From Durusdinium trenchii (Eukaryota; Sar; Dinophyceae; Suessiales; Symbiodiniaceae): DNA of 64,000 bases. The notes beneath the pieces are model-generated. The model was not told the DNA's origin, did no database searches, and saw only the letters and a program-made list of their open reading frames with translations. Where the stretch lies: contig CAXAMN010021374.1 of assembly GCA_963970005.1 (NCBI GenBank), positions 581,285 through 645,284 on the forward strand, read 5' to 3'. The translations under genes were made by a program, and so were the position numbers. Position 1 is the stretch's first letter; every line of letters begins with the position of its first letter. This document shows positions 12,013 to 21,712 of the stretch, piece by piece.

Positions 12013-12138
12013 GAAGAAGTCCTGGACCGCCTGGAAGCACTCCTAGTCTAGCGGGAAACAGTCCTGGACTGCCTGGAAGTACGCCTGGTGTACCTGAAAA
12101 CAGCCCTGAAGAGCCTGGAAGTTTGCCTGGATCGCGGG
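12013..12138 (+). repeat. 42-base tandem repeat, three units, coding-like
   Basis: Units start at 12013, 12055 and 12097. In the frame opened by the acceptor ggcaag|GAAGAAGTC each unit encodes 14 residues of a leucine-rich helix (EEVLDRLEALLV, ETVLDCLEVRLVYL, KTALKSLEVCLDRG). Codon 13 of the first unit is TAG. Another frame stays open (12000-12443) but reads a Gly/Pro/Ser-rich repeat such as GSTPGVPENSPEEP. The exact 14-codon period suggests an origin in a coiled-coil coding sequence. Whether it is still expressed is unclear. Confidence 0.7.
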
Positions 12139-12530
12139 AAAGTGAAAAGAGGACCAGAGCTGGTGATCAGAAAGGCCGAAAGGTCAAAGTTCCATGTCGA
12201 TACATTCAAATTTCTGTTTCTATTTTTTCCCCGCACGTTTTGCCCTTTACATGCCTGTGGCTAGGACTCCGTCAACAGGAACCCAGAGCTTCGCTTGGCT
12301 CCAGGACTCTTCATCGCTTTTTTTATCGCCAAGTAGGAAGAGCATCCGTCAGACTGCCGTGTAGCATCAAAGTCCCTTCGCAAACTGAAGGACTCAGTCT
12401 TGCCACGAAAAGTCAAAATGAATCTTCAAAAGCTGCGACATGATCCTGGTGCTGAGGCGCAAGAGTCACACAAACATCAACATGATTTAACTGAATTTGC
12501 AGAAATTTGCATTGTCTTTTCTTCAGTGTA

Positions 12531-12585
12531 GGCTCTAGACAACCTAGGGACCTAGGGCTTTATGTGCAACTGCTCCAAGAACAGG
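12531..12585 (+). CDS. Possible small exon
   Basis: It is bounded by tgtag|G and by the donor GTGAGA at 12586. The frame reads SRQPRDLGLYVQLLQEQ. The donor is a good match to consensus. No partner exon is assigned. Confidence 0.4.
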
Positions 12586-13560
12586 TGAGAGGCTCACCGG
12601 TGACCTCAGTAGAGATGAGGCATTGCTTTCAAACACTTATGTCATGCTTTGGAGAATGTACGTTTCAACGTCAGACAGAGCAAGTTTGGCTTTGGCCTGG
12701 GCTTACTTGCAGAACGATTGCCTTGTTTGTGGAAGTGGGTTGGCTGGCTCATTTCTTCTTATTCTGAGCTCACTTTGAAATTGGACAAGCACTAGAGCAC
12801 ATGCAAACAGGTCTACAATGTACCCGGCCTCACCAAAGATCGTGAAGGTGGTGGGTACCATTTTGTGTGAAGCCTGTTCCTTCCAGTCGGAGAGTCTTCA
12901 CCTTTGTTCAAGGTGAACGGTGAGTCTTCCCTGGCAGCTCTGCGGCGCACCCGTAAGACGCCGCTTGGCGGATGAAATTCTGCACCCGTGATGCACCGAG
13001 AATCCACGTCTTTGCAAAGGAGACATTGCTGCTTGGATGCGGACGAGGCAGGGCATTCTTGGACAAAGGGAGGGCATCATGTAAATCATTTATATAAACG
13101 GTATTACCTGATGCCAAGGTGCGCATTTTGAGAGATCAGCAAGAGGATGAGGAGCTCCATTCTTTGGCAGTAGCTTTTCACATACTGTGGAGAAATTCAG
13201 CACGTTCAAGTATGTCAGCATGGACCTCCCGTCATTGCTGGTACATATATTTATTTGTTTTTGCAGTGGCTTGAATCCTCCCCTTAGGCACGATACGACC
13301 TTTTTGAGTACATCTTTTGTTCACCAAAACACATTCTGTGGAAACTCCTTTGGCAACTTAGACCTTGAAGTCTCAACGGTTCCAGAGACTGCCCATGATG
13401 CATTGTCACTACACAGTCACCAGAAGAACTCAACGGGCAACACGGCACGTCAGACTGCTCACAGCCGCTAGATAACAAATAAGCAGGCCGAGCGGCCATG
13501 CCCTAATGGACACCTGAGCTCGAGCGCTTTCCTCGAGCGACTTTTGCCCGAGAATAGCCC

Positions 13561-15085
13561 ATGTCATACTTTTTGAAGCAGGTGTTGCCCTACTATTGCA
13601 CCACGGCATGCCGTGACATGCGGTTGGCTCATGCCAAAGGAAATAGTAAGGATCCAGCAAAGACTGAGCCCTTGAGGAACATCATTTCGCACGCAAACAT
13701 ACTTCAGGAGCGGATCATAAGCTCTTGGCGAGAAAATTCAGCTGGCTGCCCAGTAAAGGTTTGACAAACCTGTCCGACAAACTTTGAAGAACCTCCTTGC
13801 CGGACACTCTGCCCGAGGGTGAAGCTCTTGTCCCAATGCTCGATCTCCTGCCAGTGATTGGTGGAGAGGCTGGGCAGAATACAATGCGGTTCTGAAAAGC
13901 AGGCTCGTTTCTTTCTCTGCATAGAAAACCAACAAGCATCAACAAGCTGCGCCCGCCTTCTCCACAGAGTGGACTCTTGCACATGCCTCCTGAAATGCCA
14001 TTGGCATCAGCAGTCCCAGCAGGGACAATCATTTCAGTTCGCCAGGCATCCCGGGGAAAATTTTGTGTTGCAAACATGCTGCCTGGCTGCAACTTCGATA
14101 TACACATATATATATATATACGTAGTTATATATTTATAACTATTGTATATATATATATTATATATATATATCAATACTGCAACCATTTCTTTTGGCTTTG
14201 CGGAGTCGCTGTTGTCTTGATCAGAGGTTGTTGATCCTCCCGCTGGTCTTGTTTTCCACTTCAGGCCCTTTGGCCATACTGCCAAGCCTCGCTTTCACTA
14301 CACGGAGTTTGAGGAGAGCAACCAGGCCAATGGATATGAGTGGGCATTAAAAGCGGGGACCTCACAGTTTGACCCCCCCTGGAAGGGAAGAGGCCCAAAT
14401 CCATTGGTTCGAGGTTTCATTATGTAAATGCACACCCATATGAACAAGACCTCCGATGAGCATGAGGCAGTTGCTGATGGGTTTCGGCTCAAGACTCAAG
14501 TAGCACACGATGTGAACAAATATAGTTCATTGCATACTGTGTTGGGCACACCATGTATATAACAAGAATGTACTCTTTGTTACGGACACCTTTGCTATAA
14601 ACCTAGACACGCGCCATCCTTTGCTGTTCTTCATTGTCGAACCGAACCATCAGAGCTGGCCTGAGAGCGGATGCAGACAGGCCCCTAGAAAATGCGATAC
14701 TCCTTCAATGGCGCCCATCTCTTGTGACGAGCAATCAAGGTCATGGAAAAATGGCAACATCCCCTTCTAGAGTGGTTCAAGCAAGATAAGGCCTCTCAAG
14801 AAGTAGAGCAACTTACTTTAGTATCAAACAATTCATCGCTTCTACAACCAGGTTTGCAATGTCCACGCTTGCGAGCCTTGACGGGCTTGACGGGTGTCCG
14901 GTATGCCGAGCCCAGCAATTGCAGCTGCCAACGCTTTGTGCAAGAATCAGGAAGTAACCCATGAAACTATCAGCAGAGACCTTCAACCTTTCCTGGAAGA
15001 TTTTCGGTCGTATCCTCAATTGGGCACTGCACTCCTCAGTAATTTGGCTGGCAGAAAGATGCTTGGCAACTTGAGCCAGCTTTGA
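13561..15085 (+). CDS. Complete four-exon gene, 219-residue unknown protein
   Basis: Exons 13561-13758, 14227-14406, 14740-14851 and 14916-15085 total 660 bases, exactly 220 codons from ATG to TGA. The acceptors at 14227 and 14740 are AG|G and the donors at 13759, 14407 and 14852 are GT. Exon one contains a helical segment (EPLRNIISHANILQERI). Exon two is the most conserved-looking part (VVDPPAGLVFHFRPFGH, then PRFHYTEFEESNQANGYEW). Exon three reads VMEKWQHPLLEWFKQDK. Exon four is helical and ends RKMLGNLSQL. I know no family with these motifs. The last intron is only 64 bases. Upstream exons cannot be excluded, as the ATG is the first available and has no independent support. Confidence 0.65.
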
Positions 15086-15129
15086 CATTAGCTTTGGCAC
15101 TCCTGATACGGATCGATCATGTATATACT

Positions 15130-15183
15130 GTTAAATTGCATGCAAGTGATTCGGTTAGGTTAAATTGCATGCAAGTGATTCGG
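15130..15183. repeat. 29-base tandem duplication
   Basis: The sequence gttaaattgcatgcaagtga, followed by ttcgg, occurs at 15130 and 15159, just downstream of the preceding gene's stop codon. Confidence 0.9.
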
Positions 15184-15189
15184 CTGGCT

Positions 15190-15815
15190 GATTCGACCTA
15201 GTTCATAGTTGTAGGGTAGATGGCACAAGGGCCAGATGTCATGTACAATTTGAGAGGGCAGTCGCCATTAGTGTTACTGGGTGTAACATCAAAGAGCGTG
15301 GAAGGCGACCTCACTCACTCAATGGGCTTTCTCCACTCAAATCAACGTTCCTTCCTTGCACCGTAGGAGGTGTTTTGAAAGGTCACCATCTTACGGTGTC
15401 CAGTCCTTCTATATGGGGTGTGCCCTGCTAAACAAGTATAAGTACAGTAGCATCATTTTTGTGCTTGAGGTGAAGCAGCATTTGTTTTAAAACATATTTT
15501 CTGTAGGTAATGTTCACACAGTAATTATTCATATAATGCGTCTTGATATCTATGAGTATCGCATGTCACTTTATGAGGCTCCCACTCTTCACATCGTGGT
15601 CTTTTGTTGAACATTTCTTGACCCCGTCGGGGCAGAGCCATTCCCGAAATTATCCTTCTCTTCCAGGGTGAAAGAAACAATGCGGAATACGGCTATGCGG
15701 CTGTGCATCGCAACGATTTCTCGGTGTCAGTCAAATTTCATCAAATTTCTCACCCAGCCGCAATTATCCCTCTTGCCCCTCTTGCAATGCCCTCTATACA
15801 TCTGAACTCATGACT
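15190..15815. other. No supported gene
   Basis: No ORF over 60 codons is present on either strand, and no exon with coding composition was found in this 600-base stretch. Confidence 0.5.
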
Positions 15816-15817
15816 AG

Positions 15818-15960
15818 GTCTTCCAGAACCTCCAGTAGGGGGAAAACCAGACGTCGAACCCAAATGTGTTCAGGGAATGCCCATGTGCCCTTCAGACTCT
15901 TCACCAAACTTTGTGCCGTTGGATCCCGCAACAGTTCTACACAAGCATCCCTTTGAGTAG
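15818..15960 (+). CDS. Coding exon just upstream of the PPR-methyltransferase gene
   Basis: After tgactag|G the frame runs 46 codons to TAG: it begins LPEPPVGGKPDVEPKCVQGM and ends DPATVLHKHPFE. Proline- and valine-rich composition and the AG|G edge make it convincing as an exon. It ends 79 bases before the ATG at 16040. A GT donor at 15957 could splice onward, but the frame then entered at 16035 is not the PPR frame. I treat it as the end of another gene. Confidence 0.5.
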
Positions 15961-16039
15961 TTCTCAGCAAACATGTTCGAAGACAGACCGGAACTAGACT
16001 TGCTCGGGACTTTATTGAATCAATCCCAGGTTTTAAGAC

Positions 16040-18094
16040 ATGGGATCACTTGGAACGCCTACCGGTTTGTATCGACCCATGAGGAAGCTTCGCCATATTC
16101 CCATTGTCTTGGAGGCATTAGTGACAAACCACTGTGAAGTGAACGCCTTTCATTATGGAGTATCAATCAGCGCATTCAAGAAGGCTGAGAAGTGGCCAAA
16201 TGCCTTGTGGCTCCTGCGTCAAATGGAACGCCAAGACATTTCTCCGAATACAGTCACTTATAGTGCTTGCATCAGCGCTATGGAGAAAGGCAGCCAGTGG
16301 GTTCAAGGCTTGGATCTTCTATCAGAGATGGAGCAAAAGAAGGTCAAGAAGAATGTTATCACTGTAAGCTATGCAATTAGTGCTTGTGCCAAAGCTGGAA
16401 AGTGGCAAGGAGCTATTGACCTTCTGGCCGAAATGTGCAAGGAGAAAAGCCATCCAGACAATGTGGTGATGAATGCCTGCATCAGTGGATGCTGCACTGA
16501 GTGGCCAGTGGCAATGCATTTGCTGCGGGAGATGCATGGCTTTCAGCTAAAGCCTGATATCATCTCCTACAGTGCTACGATTGCGGCATTGGAAGAAGGG
16601 CGGCAATGGGCGCTTACACTGGCCATTTTCCAGGAGATGCGCTCACACCAGATACCTTTGGACAGCTTTAGCTACAATGCTTTAATTGGTTCCTTTTCCA
16701 GGGCGAGTGAATGGCAACATGCTCTTCATGTGTTTGGGCAAAAAGCTGCCAGCGAATTTGAGATGGACGTTCATGCATGCAGTGCAGCTGTGAGTGCTTG
16801 TGAGCGAGCAGGCCAGTGGCAGCATGTACTGAAACTCTGGCCGAGTCTCCAGGACGTTCAGGCGAAGGCCAACCAAAAGGAGAAGAACCTTTACACGTTG
16901 AGTGCTGAGGGCCCAGAGGATTTAACGAGACACTTGAAAAGAGCGCTTGAACTGCAATGGGCGGTGGGCTATCCTTTTCTACCAGCTAGAGAAGATCAGT
17001 TGACGCACGGATTTTACAAGTATATTGCTGGAATGCAAGCCATGTGCGCCCGTGAGCTTTTGAAACTTATACCCAATGCTCAACACGTCATGGATATGTT
17101 TTGTGGGTCTGGGACAGTGCTGGTGGAAGCACTCCGTGCTGGTAAGGACGTCGTTGGATGCGACGTCTCCCCATTAGCACTCCTTGTAGCCACTCATCAT
17201 ACAGATGCACGCCACATCGATCTAGCTGAATTCTTGCAAGTAGCAGAAGACCTTGCGGCCACTATGGAAATGCGTCATGAAGGTTGGCACTTCCTTCTGT
17301 CTCAGATATCAGAGTTGCCAAAGAATTCTTTGAGGGATGCCTTGCACTTTGTTCTTTTGGTTGCGCTCTCGCGTGCAGGCGATGCGACATATTTGCATTC
17401 CTCTTCTAAAGGGATTGAGCAGGTTCCTGAAGAGGGACTTTCTCCACAGATGTTCCGTGGTATTGCCAAGCTTTACGCATCGCGTGTTGTGGCACTTAAG
17501 AGCTACTCAAAATCGTCCAATTGTCAGATATATCGATGTGACAATCGAATCCTCAGACTTCCAGAACTCGTTGATGCCATAGTCACAGGACCTCCATATC
17601 CTGGTGTGTATGACTATCATTCACCAGCTCGGAGTTGTGCTGATTTGCTTGGTGGAGACGTTCTTTATCAGTTTTGCGCTCCTGCTTCAGACATTCACGG
17701 TTCAAGGGCTCCTGTGAATGCTGAGATTTCTGACTCTTCTTCAAGCTACGCGCCGGAGAGAGAGATAGGCCAAAACAGCCTGTGGATCAATGACTTGCAA
17801 TTTGCTGCCAAATGGCAAGCCCAGCAGGAGGAGTGGCTGGCTTCTGCTTTCGAAAACTTAAAAGAGGGAGGTACAGCTACTTTGATGATTGGTGATGGAG
17901 ATTTGAAGGTTGCAGGTGATGGCGGCTTTGACAATTTGCAGCCCACTGTGAAAGCTGCTGAAAAGGCAGGCTTTCACACTTTAGCAACTGCGACCATTCG
18001 CGGGAGAAGCAAACATCCCAGGCAGCCAAAGGGGATGAAACGCACAGAGCACATGGTGCATTTGCAAAAGCCGACACCACTTCAACAGCGGTGA
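16040..18094 (+). CDS. Intronless fusion of PPR repeats and an FxGSG...PPY amino-methyltransferase
   Basis: The single ORF encodes 684 residues from ATG; an in-frame TAA lies two codons upstream, supporting this start. Residues ~30-270 hold about seven pentatricopeptide repeats of the dinoflagellate type (VTYSACISAMEKGSQW, ITVSYAISACAKAGKWQGAI). From ~320 the protein is a class I methyltransferase: HGFYKY near 323, the SAM-binding loop MDMFCGSGTVLVEAL at 351-365, the acidic strand VVGCDVSPLALL, and catalytic motif IV as VTGPPYPGVYDY around 515-526. Motif order and spacing match bacterial-type amino-methyltransferases that carry TSPPY plus a nearby DY and act on exocyclic amino groups of DNA or RNA; here the residue before PPY is Gly. 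The PPR part suggests an RNA target, probably in plastid or mitochondrion, but no clear transit peptide is seen. Lack of introns suggests retroposition. Confidence 0.9.
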   Translation: MGSLGTPTGLYRPMRKLRHIPIVLEALVTNHCEVNAFHYGVSISAFKKAEKWPNALWLLRQMERQDISPNTVTYSACISAMEKGSQWVQGLDLLSEMEQKKVKKNVITVSYAISACAKAGKWQGAIDLLAEMCKEKSHPDNVVMNACISGCCTEWPVAMHLLREMHGFQLKPDIISYSATIAALEEGRQWALTLAIFQEMRSHQIPLDSFSYNALIGSFSRASEWQHALHVFGQKAASEFEMDVHACSAAVSACERAGQWQHVLKLWPSLQDVQAKANQKEKNLYTLSAEGPEDLTRHLKRALELQWAVGYPFLPAREDQLTHGFYKYIAGMQAMCARELLKLIPNAQHVMDMFCGSGTVLVEALRAGKDVVGCDVSPLALLVATHHTDARHIDLAEFLQVAEDLAATMEMRHEGWHFLLSQISELPKNSLRDALHFVLLVALSRAGDATYLHSSSKGIEQVPEEGLSPQMFRGIAKLYASRVVALKSYSKSSNCQIYRCDNRILRLPELVDAIVTGPPYPGVYDYHSPARSCADLLGGDVLYQFCAPASDIHGSRAPVNAEISDSSSSYAPEREIGQNSLWINDLQFAAKWQAQQEEWLASAFENLKEGGTATLMIGDGDLKVAGDGGFDNLQPTVKAAEKAGFHTLATATIRGRSKHPRQPKGMKRTEHMVHLQKPTPLQQR

Positions 18095-18207
18095 CATCGG
18101 CTCACGTGCCATGGTGACCCTGCAAAGGCTGGGGCGTGTTAGGAAGGCGTTTGGCCAAAAAGGAGCGACAAAGAGGAGGTCAGACCGCCAACTCGTGAAT
18201 TCAGACC

Positions 18208-18969
18208 ATGGCTTCGTTGACAGCACAGATCGTGCAGCTAAAATGCCAGCTGTGCCTGGCTGACAGGCCTATCCCCAAGAATTGCCTCGCCCAAAGACAC
18301 AGCCTCCGCGACCAGGCCAAATTCGACAGTAAATTGGAGCAAGACATTTGTGATTGATTGGTTGATTGGAATGATGTGTTTTCTTGGACAGAAACAACAT
18401 GAAACAACAACAACATTTATGTTTGCAGCACCACAGGGTTTGGATCCATCTTGACGTCACCCCAAAATTTCACTCATTCATTCTTTTTCACTCGTAGGTA
18501 CTCGATTGCTCGGAAAGATGAGAAGTCCACTTGTACAAATCAAGGCCGCAGCGTTGCTATTTTGCCAATCACTATCACTATCCTTTTCCTTTCTACTCGA
18601 GATCACCCGAAAGCTATGTGCGCAACATTGGTTACAAGACTGACATGCATGATATGCACAATGTGTGAACCTGCCTGATTAGAACCAGAAATTGCAAAGA
18701 GTTCAACAAAGATCGTAGTCAAAGTTCTCTTAGGCTTTAATTATGCATACACTGCTTCACCAGTAACTTGATTCCTTCGCCCAGGAGGATTTCAGAAGCA
18801 TCACCAGCCTGACCAGCTTCCATCGTTTGTGCAAAGTTCAGAAATAGAGCGACTGGCAGAGCCACATTGCTCTACAGCTCATTCGTTTTCAAAACTCGTT
18901 TTCAAGCCTAGTGAAGCGCCAGATGACGAACCTGGCAAATTTGACTATTTTGGGTTTTGGCGAGTGTGA
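18208..18969 (+). CDS. Small multi-exon gene, Cys/His-containing start and acidic end
   Basis: A first exon begins at ATG 18208 (MASLTAQIVQLKCQLCLADR, then PIPKNCLAQRH) and stays open to TGA at 18357. Exons 18498-18544 (YSIARKDEKSTCTNQ) and 18785-18969 (GFQKHHQPDQLPSFV to APDDEPGKFDYFGFWRV, then TGA) join at phase 1 across a GC donor at 18545. The CxxC...C...H spacing in exon one could be a small zinc knuckle. The link from exon one to exon two is not phase-proven; exon one might be a separate 49-residue ORF. The protein is unrecognised. Confidence 0.55.
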
Positions 18970-19099
18970 TGTGACTTTTAAAGCTCATGAGTAGATGTTT
19001 TGTTTGATTGGCTATGGGATCTCTCATTTGGTGCCACGTTTAGAGAGGATTCCTAAACACTACGCGGAATCCTCTGTGCAAATACCCTGCTGGGCCTCA

Positions 19100-19252
19100 A
19101 GAATCTTATCAAGCTTTTGTCCAAACTCCAAACCTATGAAGGGCGTTCAGCCGCCCGAAGACCTGACACTATTGGAAGTCATGGGAGTGAACACAAAACA
19201 GGAGGCTACACATACCATGAGTAACTCATGTCGAATAATCAAGTATGAATAA
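19100..19252 (+). CDS. Possible terminal exon
   Basis: After cctcaag|A one frame reads NLIKLLSKLQTYEGRSAARR and ends at TAA 19218-19220. A second frame through the same DNA reads PPEDLTLLEVMGVNTKQ, so the correct one is undecided. Confidence 0.35.
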   Translation, partial: RILSSFCPNSKPMKGVQPPEDLTLLEVMGVNTKQEATHTMSNSCRIIKYE

Positions 19253-19563
19253 TTAAACCGTTCTCAAAACTGTTCCTCAGCCAACTAGCTCTTGCAAACT
19301 ATAGCTTTAAGAGATTCTTTTGGCACTTGCGAAGCAAGTGACCGCTGCCGGGATACGAGTGCATTTGCTCAACTGCAAGCTGGGTCGTGTGAAGACTGAT
19401 TAACAGATTGGCAGGGCCAGAAGCCTAAGTTGCTTTTCGTGAAATTGCATCTTCATGTGGCCAGGTAGTCCAGGCTCTCTTTTTCCCATCCGCAGACAGA
19501 AAGAGGAGCGCTGCGGCCTTTGATTTCTCCTTCGGCTCGGAGCTTTGTATATTTTAAGTCCAA

Positions 19564-19660
19564 CACTACTAGTAGAGTCCTTGCTCCTAGTAGCGATGCC
19601 CTTTGTTGCTAGTAGCTTCTTGTTACTATATAGTAGTAAGGCCAAGAGCTACTAGTGGCG
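19564..19660 (+). repeat. TACTAGTA-family 21-base repeat block
   Basis: Copies of the unit CTTGTTACTAGTAGCGATGCC and variants ending AGTAAGGCCAGGAGC run in this orientation. The same family recurs at 20083-20173, 26885-26970, 27098-27212 (opposite strand), 34030-34110 (opposite), 34566-34650, 39994-40078, 58014-58082, 59682-59745 and 63153-63268. The core TACTAGTA is palindromic. Confidence 0.85.
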
Positions 19661-20082
19661 TCTATGTGTCAGTTGTTTGCAGGTGGTGTATGCAGTGAAG
19701 AATGTTTGTGCCCAAGATCAAAAACCTGGCTTGATGGCTGTTTGTTTGCTGGATGCAATGGGCTTCTATAAATTTTGAGAGTGTTACAAACATATCGAAG
19801 GCCGAGAAGAAACGCAAGGTCGCGAGCTTAATTCTAGCAAGGACAACTGTTGAGCTTATTGCCTATTGGTGGATTCACACACATGCTGAGCCAAGAGAGT
19901 ATAAGTAAAGGATTCTCCGTTGAACCAAGCTTGATCCAGACTTTACTTGCACAGGTTAACAGATTGATTTGGAATCGGTTCCCATTGATAAATCGTTTCC
20001 TTCCCGTCGTTCTCAGTTGATCAGCCCTCAGCGGCGCATACAGCGGCTCTTCGTTGAGGAGGGTGAGCAATTTTGGGAACCA

Positions 20083-20173
20083 GTAGCTTCTTGTTCCTAG
20101 TAGTAATGCCAGGAGCTACTAGTAGCATCCTTGCTACTAGTAGCGTTGCACCTTGCTACTAGTAGCCTCTTGT
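20083..20173 (+). repeat. TACTAGTA-family block
   Basis: Four units of about 21 bases (for example agctactagtagcatccttg) lie in the same orientation as the block at 19564. Between the two blocks is about 420 bases of unique DNA with no supported gene. Confidence 0.85.
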
Positions 20174-20689
20174 CTCTAGATCTTTTTATGATATTGTTCC
20201 GAGGAGTTCAAGAAGACCTTCTTCTCCCCCAATCCATGGTACGAATCCCCCGAGGTGCGATGGGCACGTTGAGGTTTCTTCCTGCTTGTGGTGCATGGCG
20301 GCACACCGTTTGAACATGCTAAAACCATCTAAAACCAACTGCAGAAGCTTAACCTGTTTGTGTGCACAAATCAACGTTTCAACAGAACACATGTTGCCTT
20401 TGCGTTGACACAACCACACTGTTTCCGCAGTTTTCATTTCCTGGTGGCAATCCACAAAAGATCTACAACTACTGGATGACGACAAGGCCACTCTGCATGC
20501 AATAGCAATTTAAGTTTGCATCATTGCAGCGTGCTTTGACGGATGACCTGAAGGGAGACAAGTTTAGTGGAGGGCGTGGTCGGCGTGGTGTGCATTAGGT
20601 GTTAAGCTAAGCTGATAAGGCTGATCAAACTGGCCTTCTAGTCCACACGTGCAACCTCGCTCTTTTCAACTGACAATACTGGACTTGCC

Positions 20690-21627
20690 ATGGCCACGGC
20701 AAACATTTATGCAGCCTACCAAAGCAGTGTGCGGAAGGGGGCCTTGATTCCAGAATCCAAGCTAAATTTTAAGGATTCCAAGACGTATCAATTTGTCATT
20801 TTGTCTCCACCATGAGCAGCTGCCAAAACCCGCGGTGAGAAGTTCAACCTTGGTGGTAGACTGTAGTGGTGGGTTAGTGAGAAGCACCTAGCAACTGTTC
20901 ATAACTTTTCGGACCTGCTGCAGGGAATCCTATGTTTAAATAGCGACTTCTAGGCGAGAACCATCGGCAACCTCTGAAATGTCCAAACCCACACAGAGTG
21001 TCACATGGGCATGAACATCAGAAACGGAACCATTGCGGACAAAAAGGCCTTTTGGACATCACTGAGCAACGTATTAGGTTGGAGGCCATCTTTACAAAGA
21101 TACGTGCTTTCCCCATGGTTGAACCAGCGACCTTTTCGTCGGCAGTGCCTGTCGGTAGTCTTTAGATGTCTTTGGTTTTTGATTTGGAAGGCCCTAAGGC
21201 TGATAGATGGGGATATACAGTTTTTATATGGTGAAATTCAAAAGAACCTAAGGCAAGCCTCGGAACATTGGAGAAGAAAAGCACTCTTGTTTGTGGCAAG
21301 GGGTAGTTGCTGTACATGTGAAATCCATGACCCAAGGCGAGCATAGAATATCATGCAATGTGCACTCAATCTGAACAAGGCCCACCAGAGATATTGAACG
21401 GGTTGATGACGGTCAAAACAGCTGTGGCTGCACTTGGACACAGGTGCAACGGCTTTTTGTTGACTTGGTTTTTATATTTTTCTCGAAGCGCTTTCGACAT
21501 TGTCTCACGACCCTTTGCAGACCCATGTCAGTTGGATGGCCGCCGTGGTGCATCCTTTGTGAGTTTCAACCAGGAGGGCCAGGTCGTTTACGTTCGGGAG
21601 GCACAAGTACGACAGATTTTGTTGTGA
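20690..21627 (+). CDS. Complete four-exon gene, 137-residue unknown protein
   Basis: Exons 20690-20813, 21047-21117, 21191-21302 and 21521-21627 total 414 bases, exactly 138 codons from ATG to TGA. The first reads MATANIYAAYQSSVRKGALI, the second LLDITEQRIRLEAIFTKI, the third DGDIQFLYGEIQKNLRQA and the last PCQLDGRRGASFVSFNQEG followed by QVVYVREAQVRQILL. The first donor would be GA (cat|gagcag), the others GT. Two acceptors are AG|G. A GT donor at 20795 is an alternative first-exon end but breaks the frame. Helical middle and beta-like end suggest a small soluble protein. No family is recognised. Its stop is 27 bases before the spliced-leader relic of the next gene. Confidence 0.6.
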
Positions 21628-21654
21628 TCTAATGATTGTGAAGCGCTTGTAATT

Positions 21655-21668
21655 GGCATTGGCTCAAG
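21655..21668 (+). other. Relict trans-spliced leader (DinoSL)
   Basis: GGCATTGGCTCAAG matches the 3' end of the dinoflagellate spliced leader (..GCCATTTTGGCTCAAG) with ten exact terminal bases, a two-base gap and one mismatch further in. It stands 45 bases upstream of the ATG of an intronless gene, where a leader would sit in a mature mRNA. Chance of a ten-base match in one strand of this window is of order 0.06, and placement makes it less likely to be accidental. Confidence 0.7.
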
Positions 21669-21712
21669 GTTTTCTTTGGCCAGTTCGCAGCATTTACTCT
21701 CGCCTTTCGCCC

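Noticed and set aside
13715..14107. Minus-strand ORFs with an AG|G-like edge (EIEHWDKSFTLGQSVRQ)
   Set aside because: They lie antisense to a + strand gene that closes exactly; both cannot easily be real.
14482..14493. TTTCGGCTCAAG, 11 of 12 match to the spliced-leader end
   Set aside because: No gene start follows at leader distance; it falls in a predicted intron. Likely chance.
21047..21070. RLEAIF in the 20690-21627 gene as a copy of the RLEAIA repeat family
   Set aside because: A single short match inside a coding exon without repeat structure; coincidence cannot be excluded.
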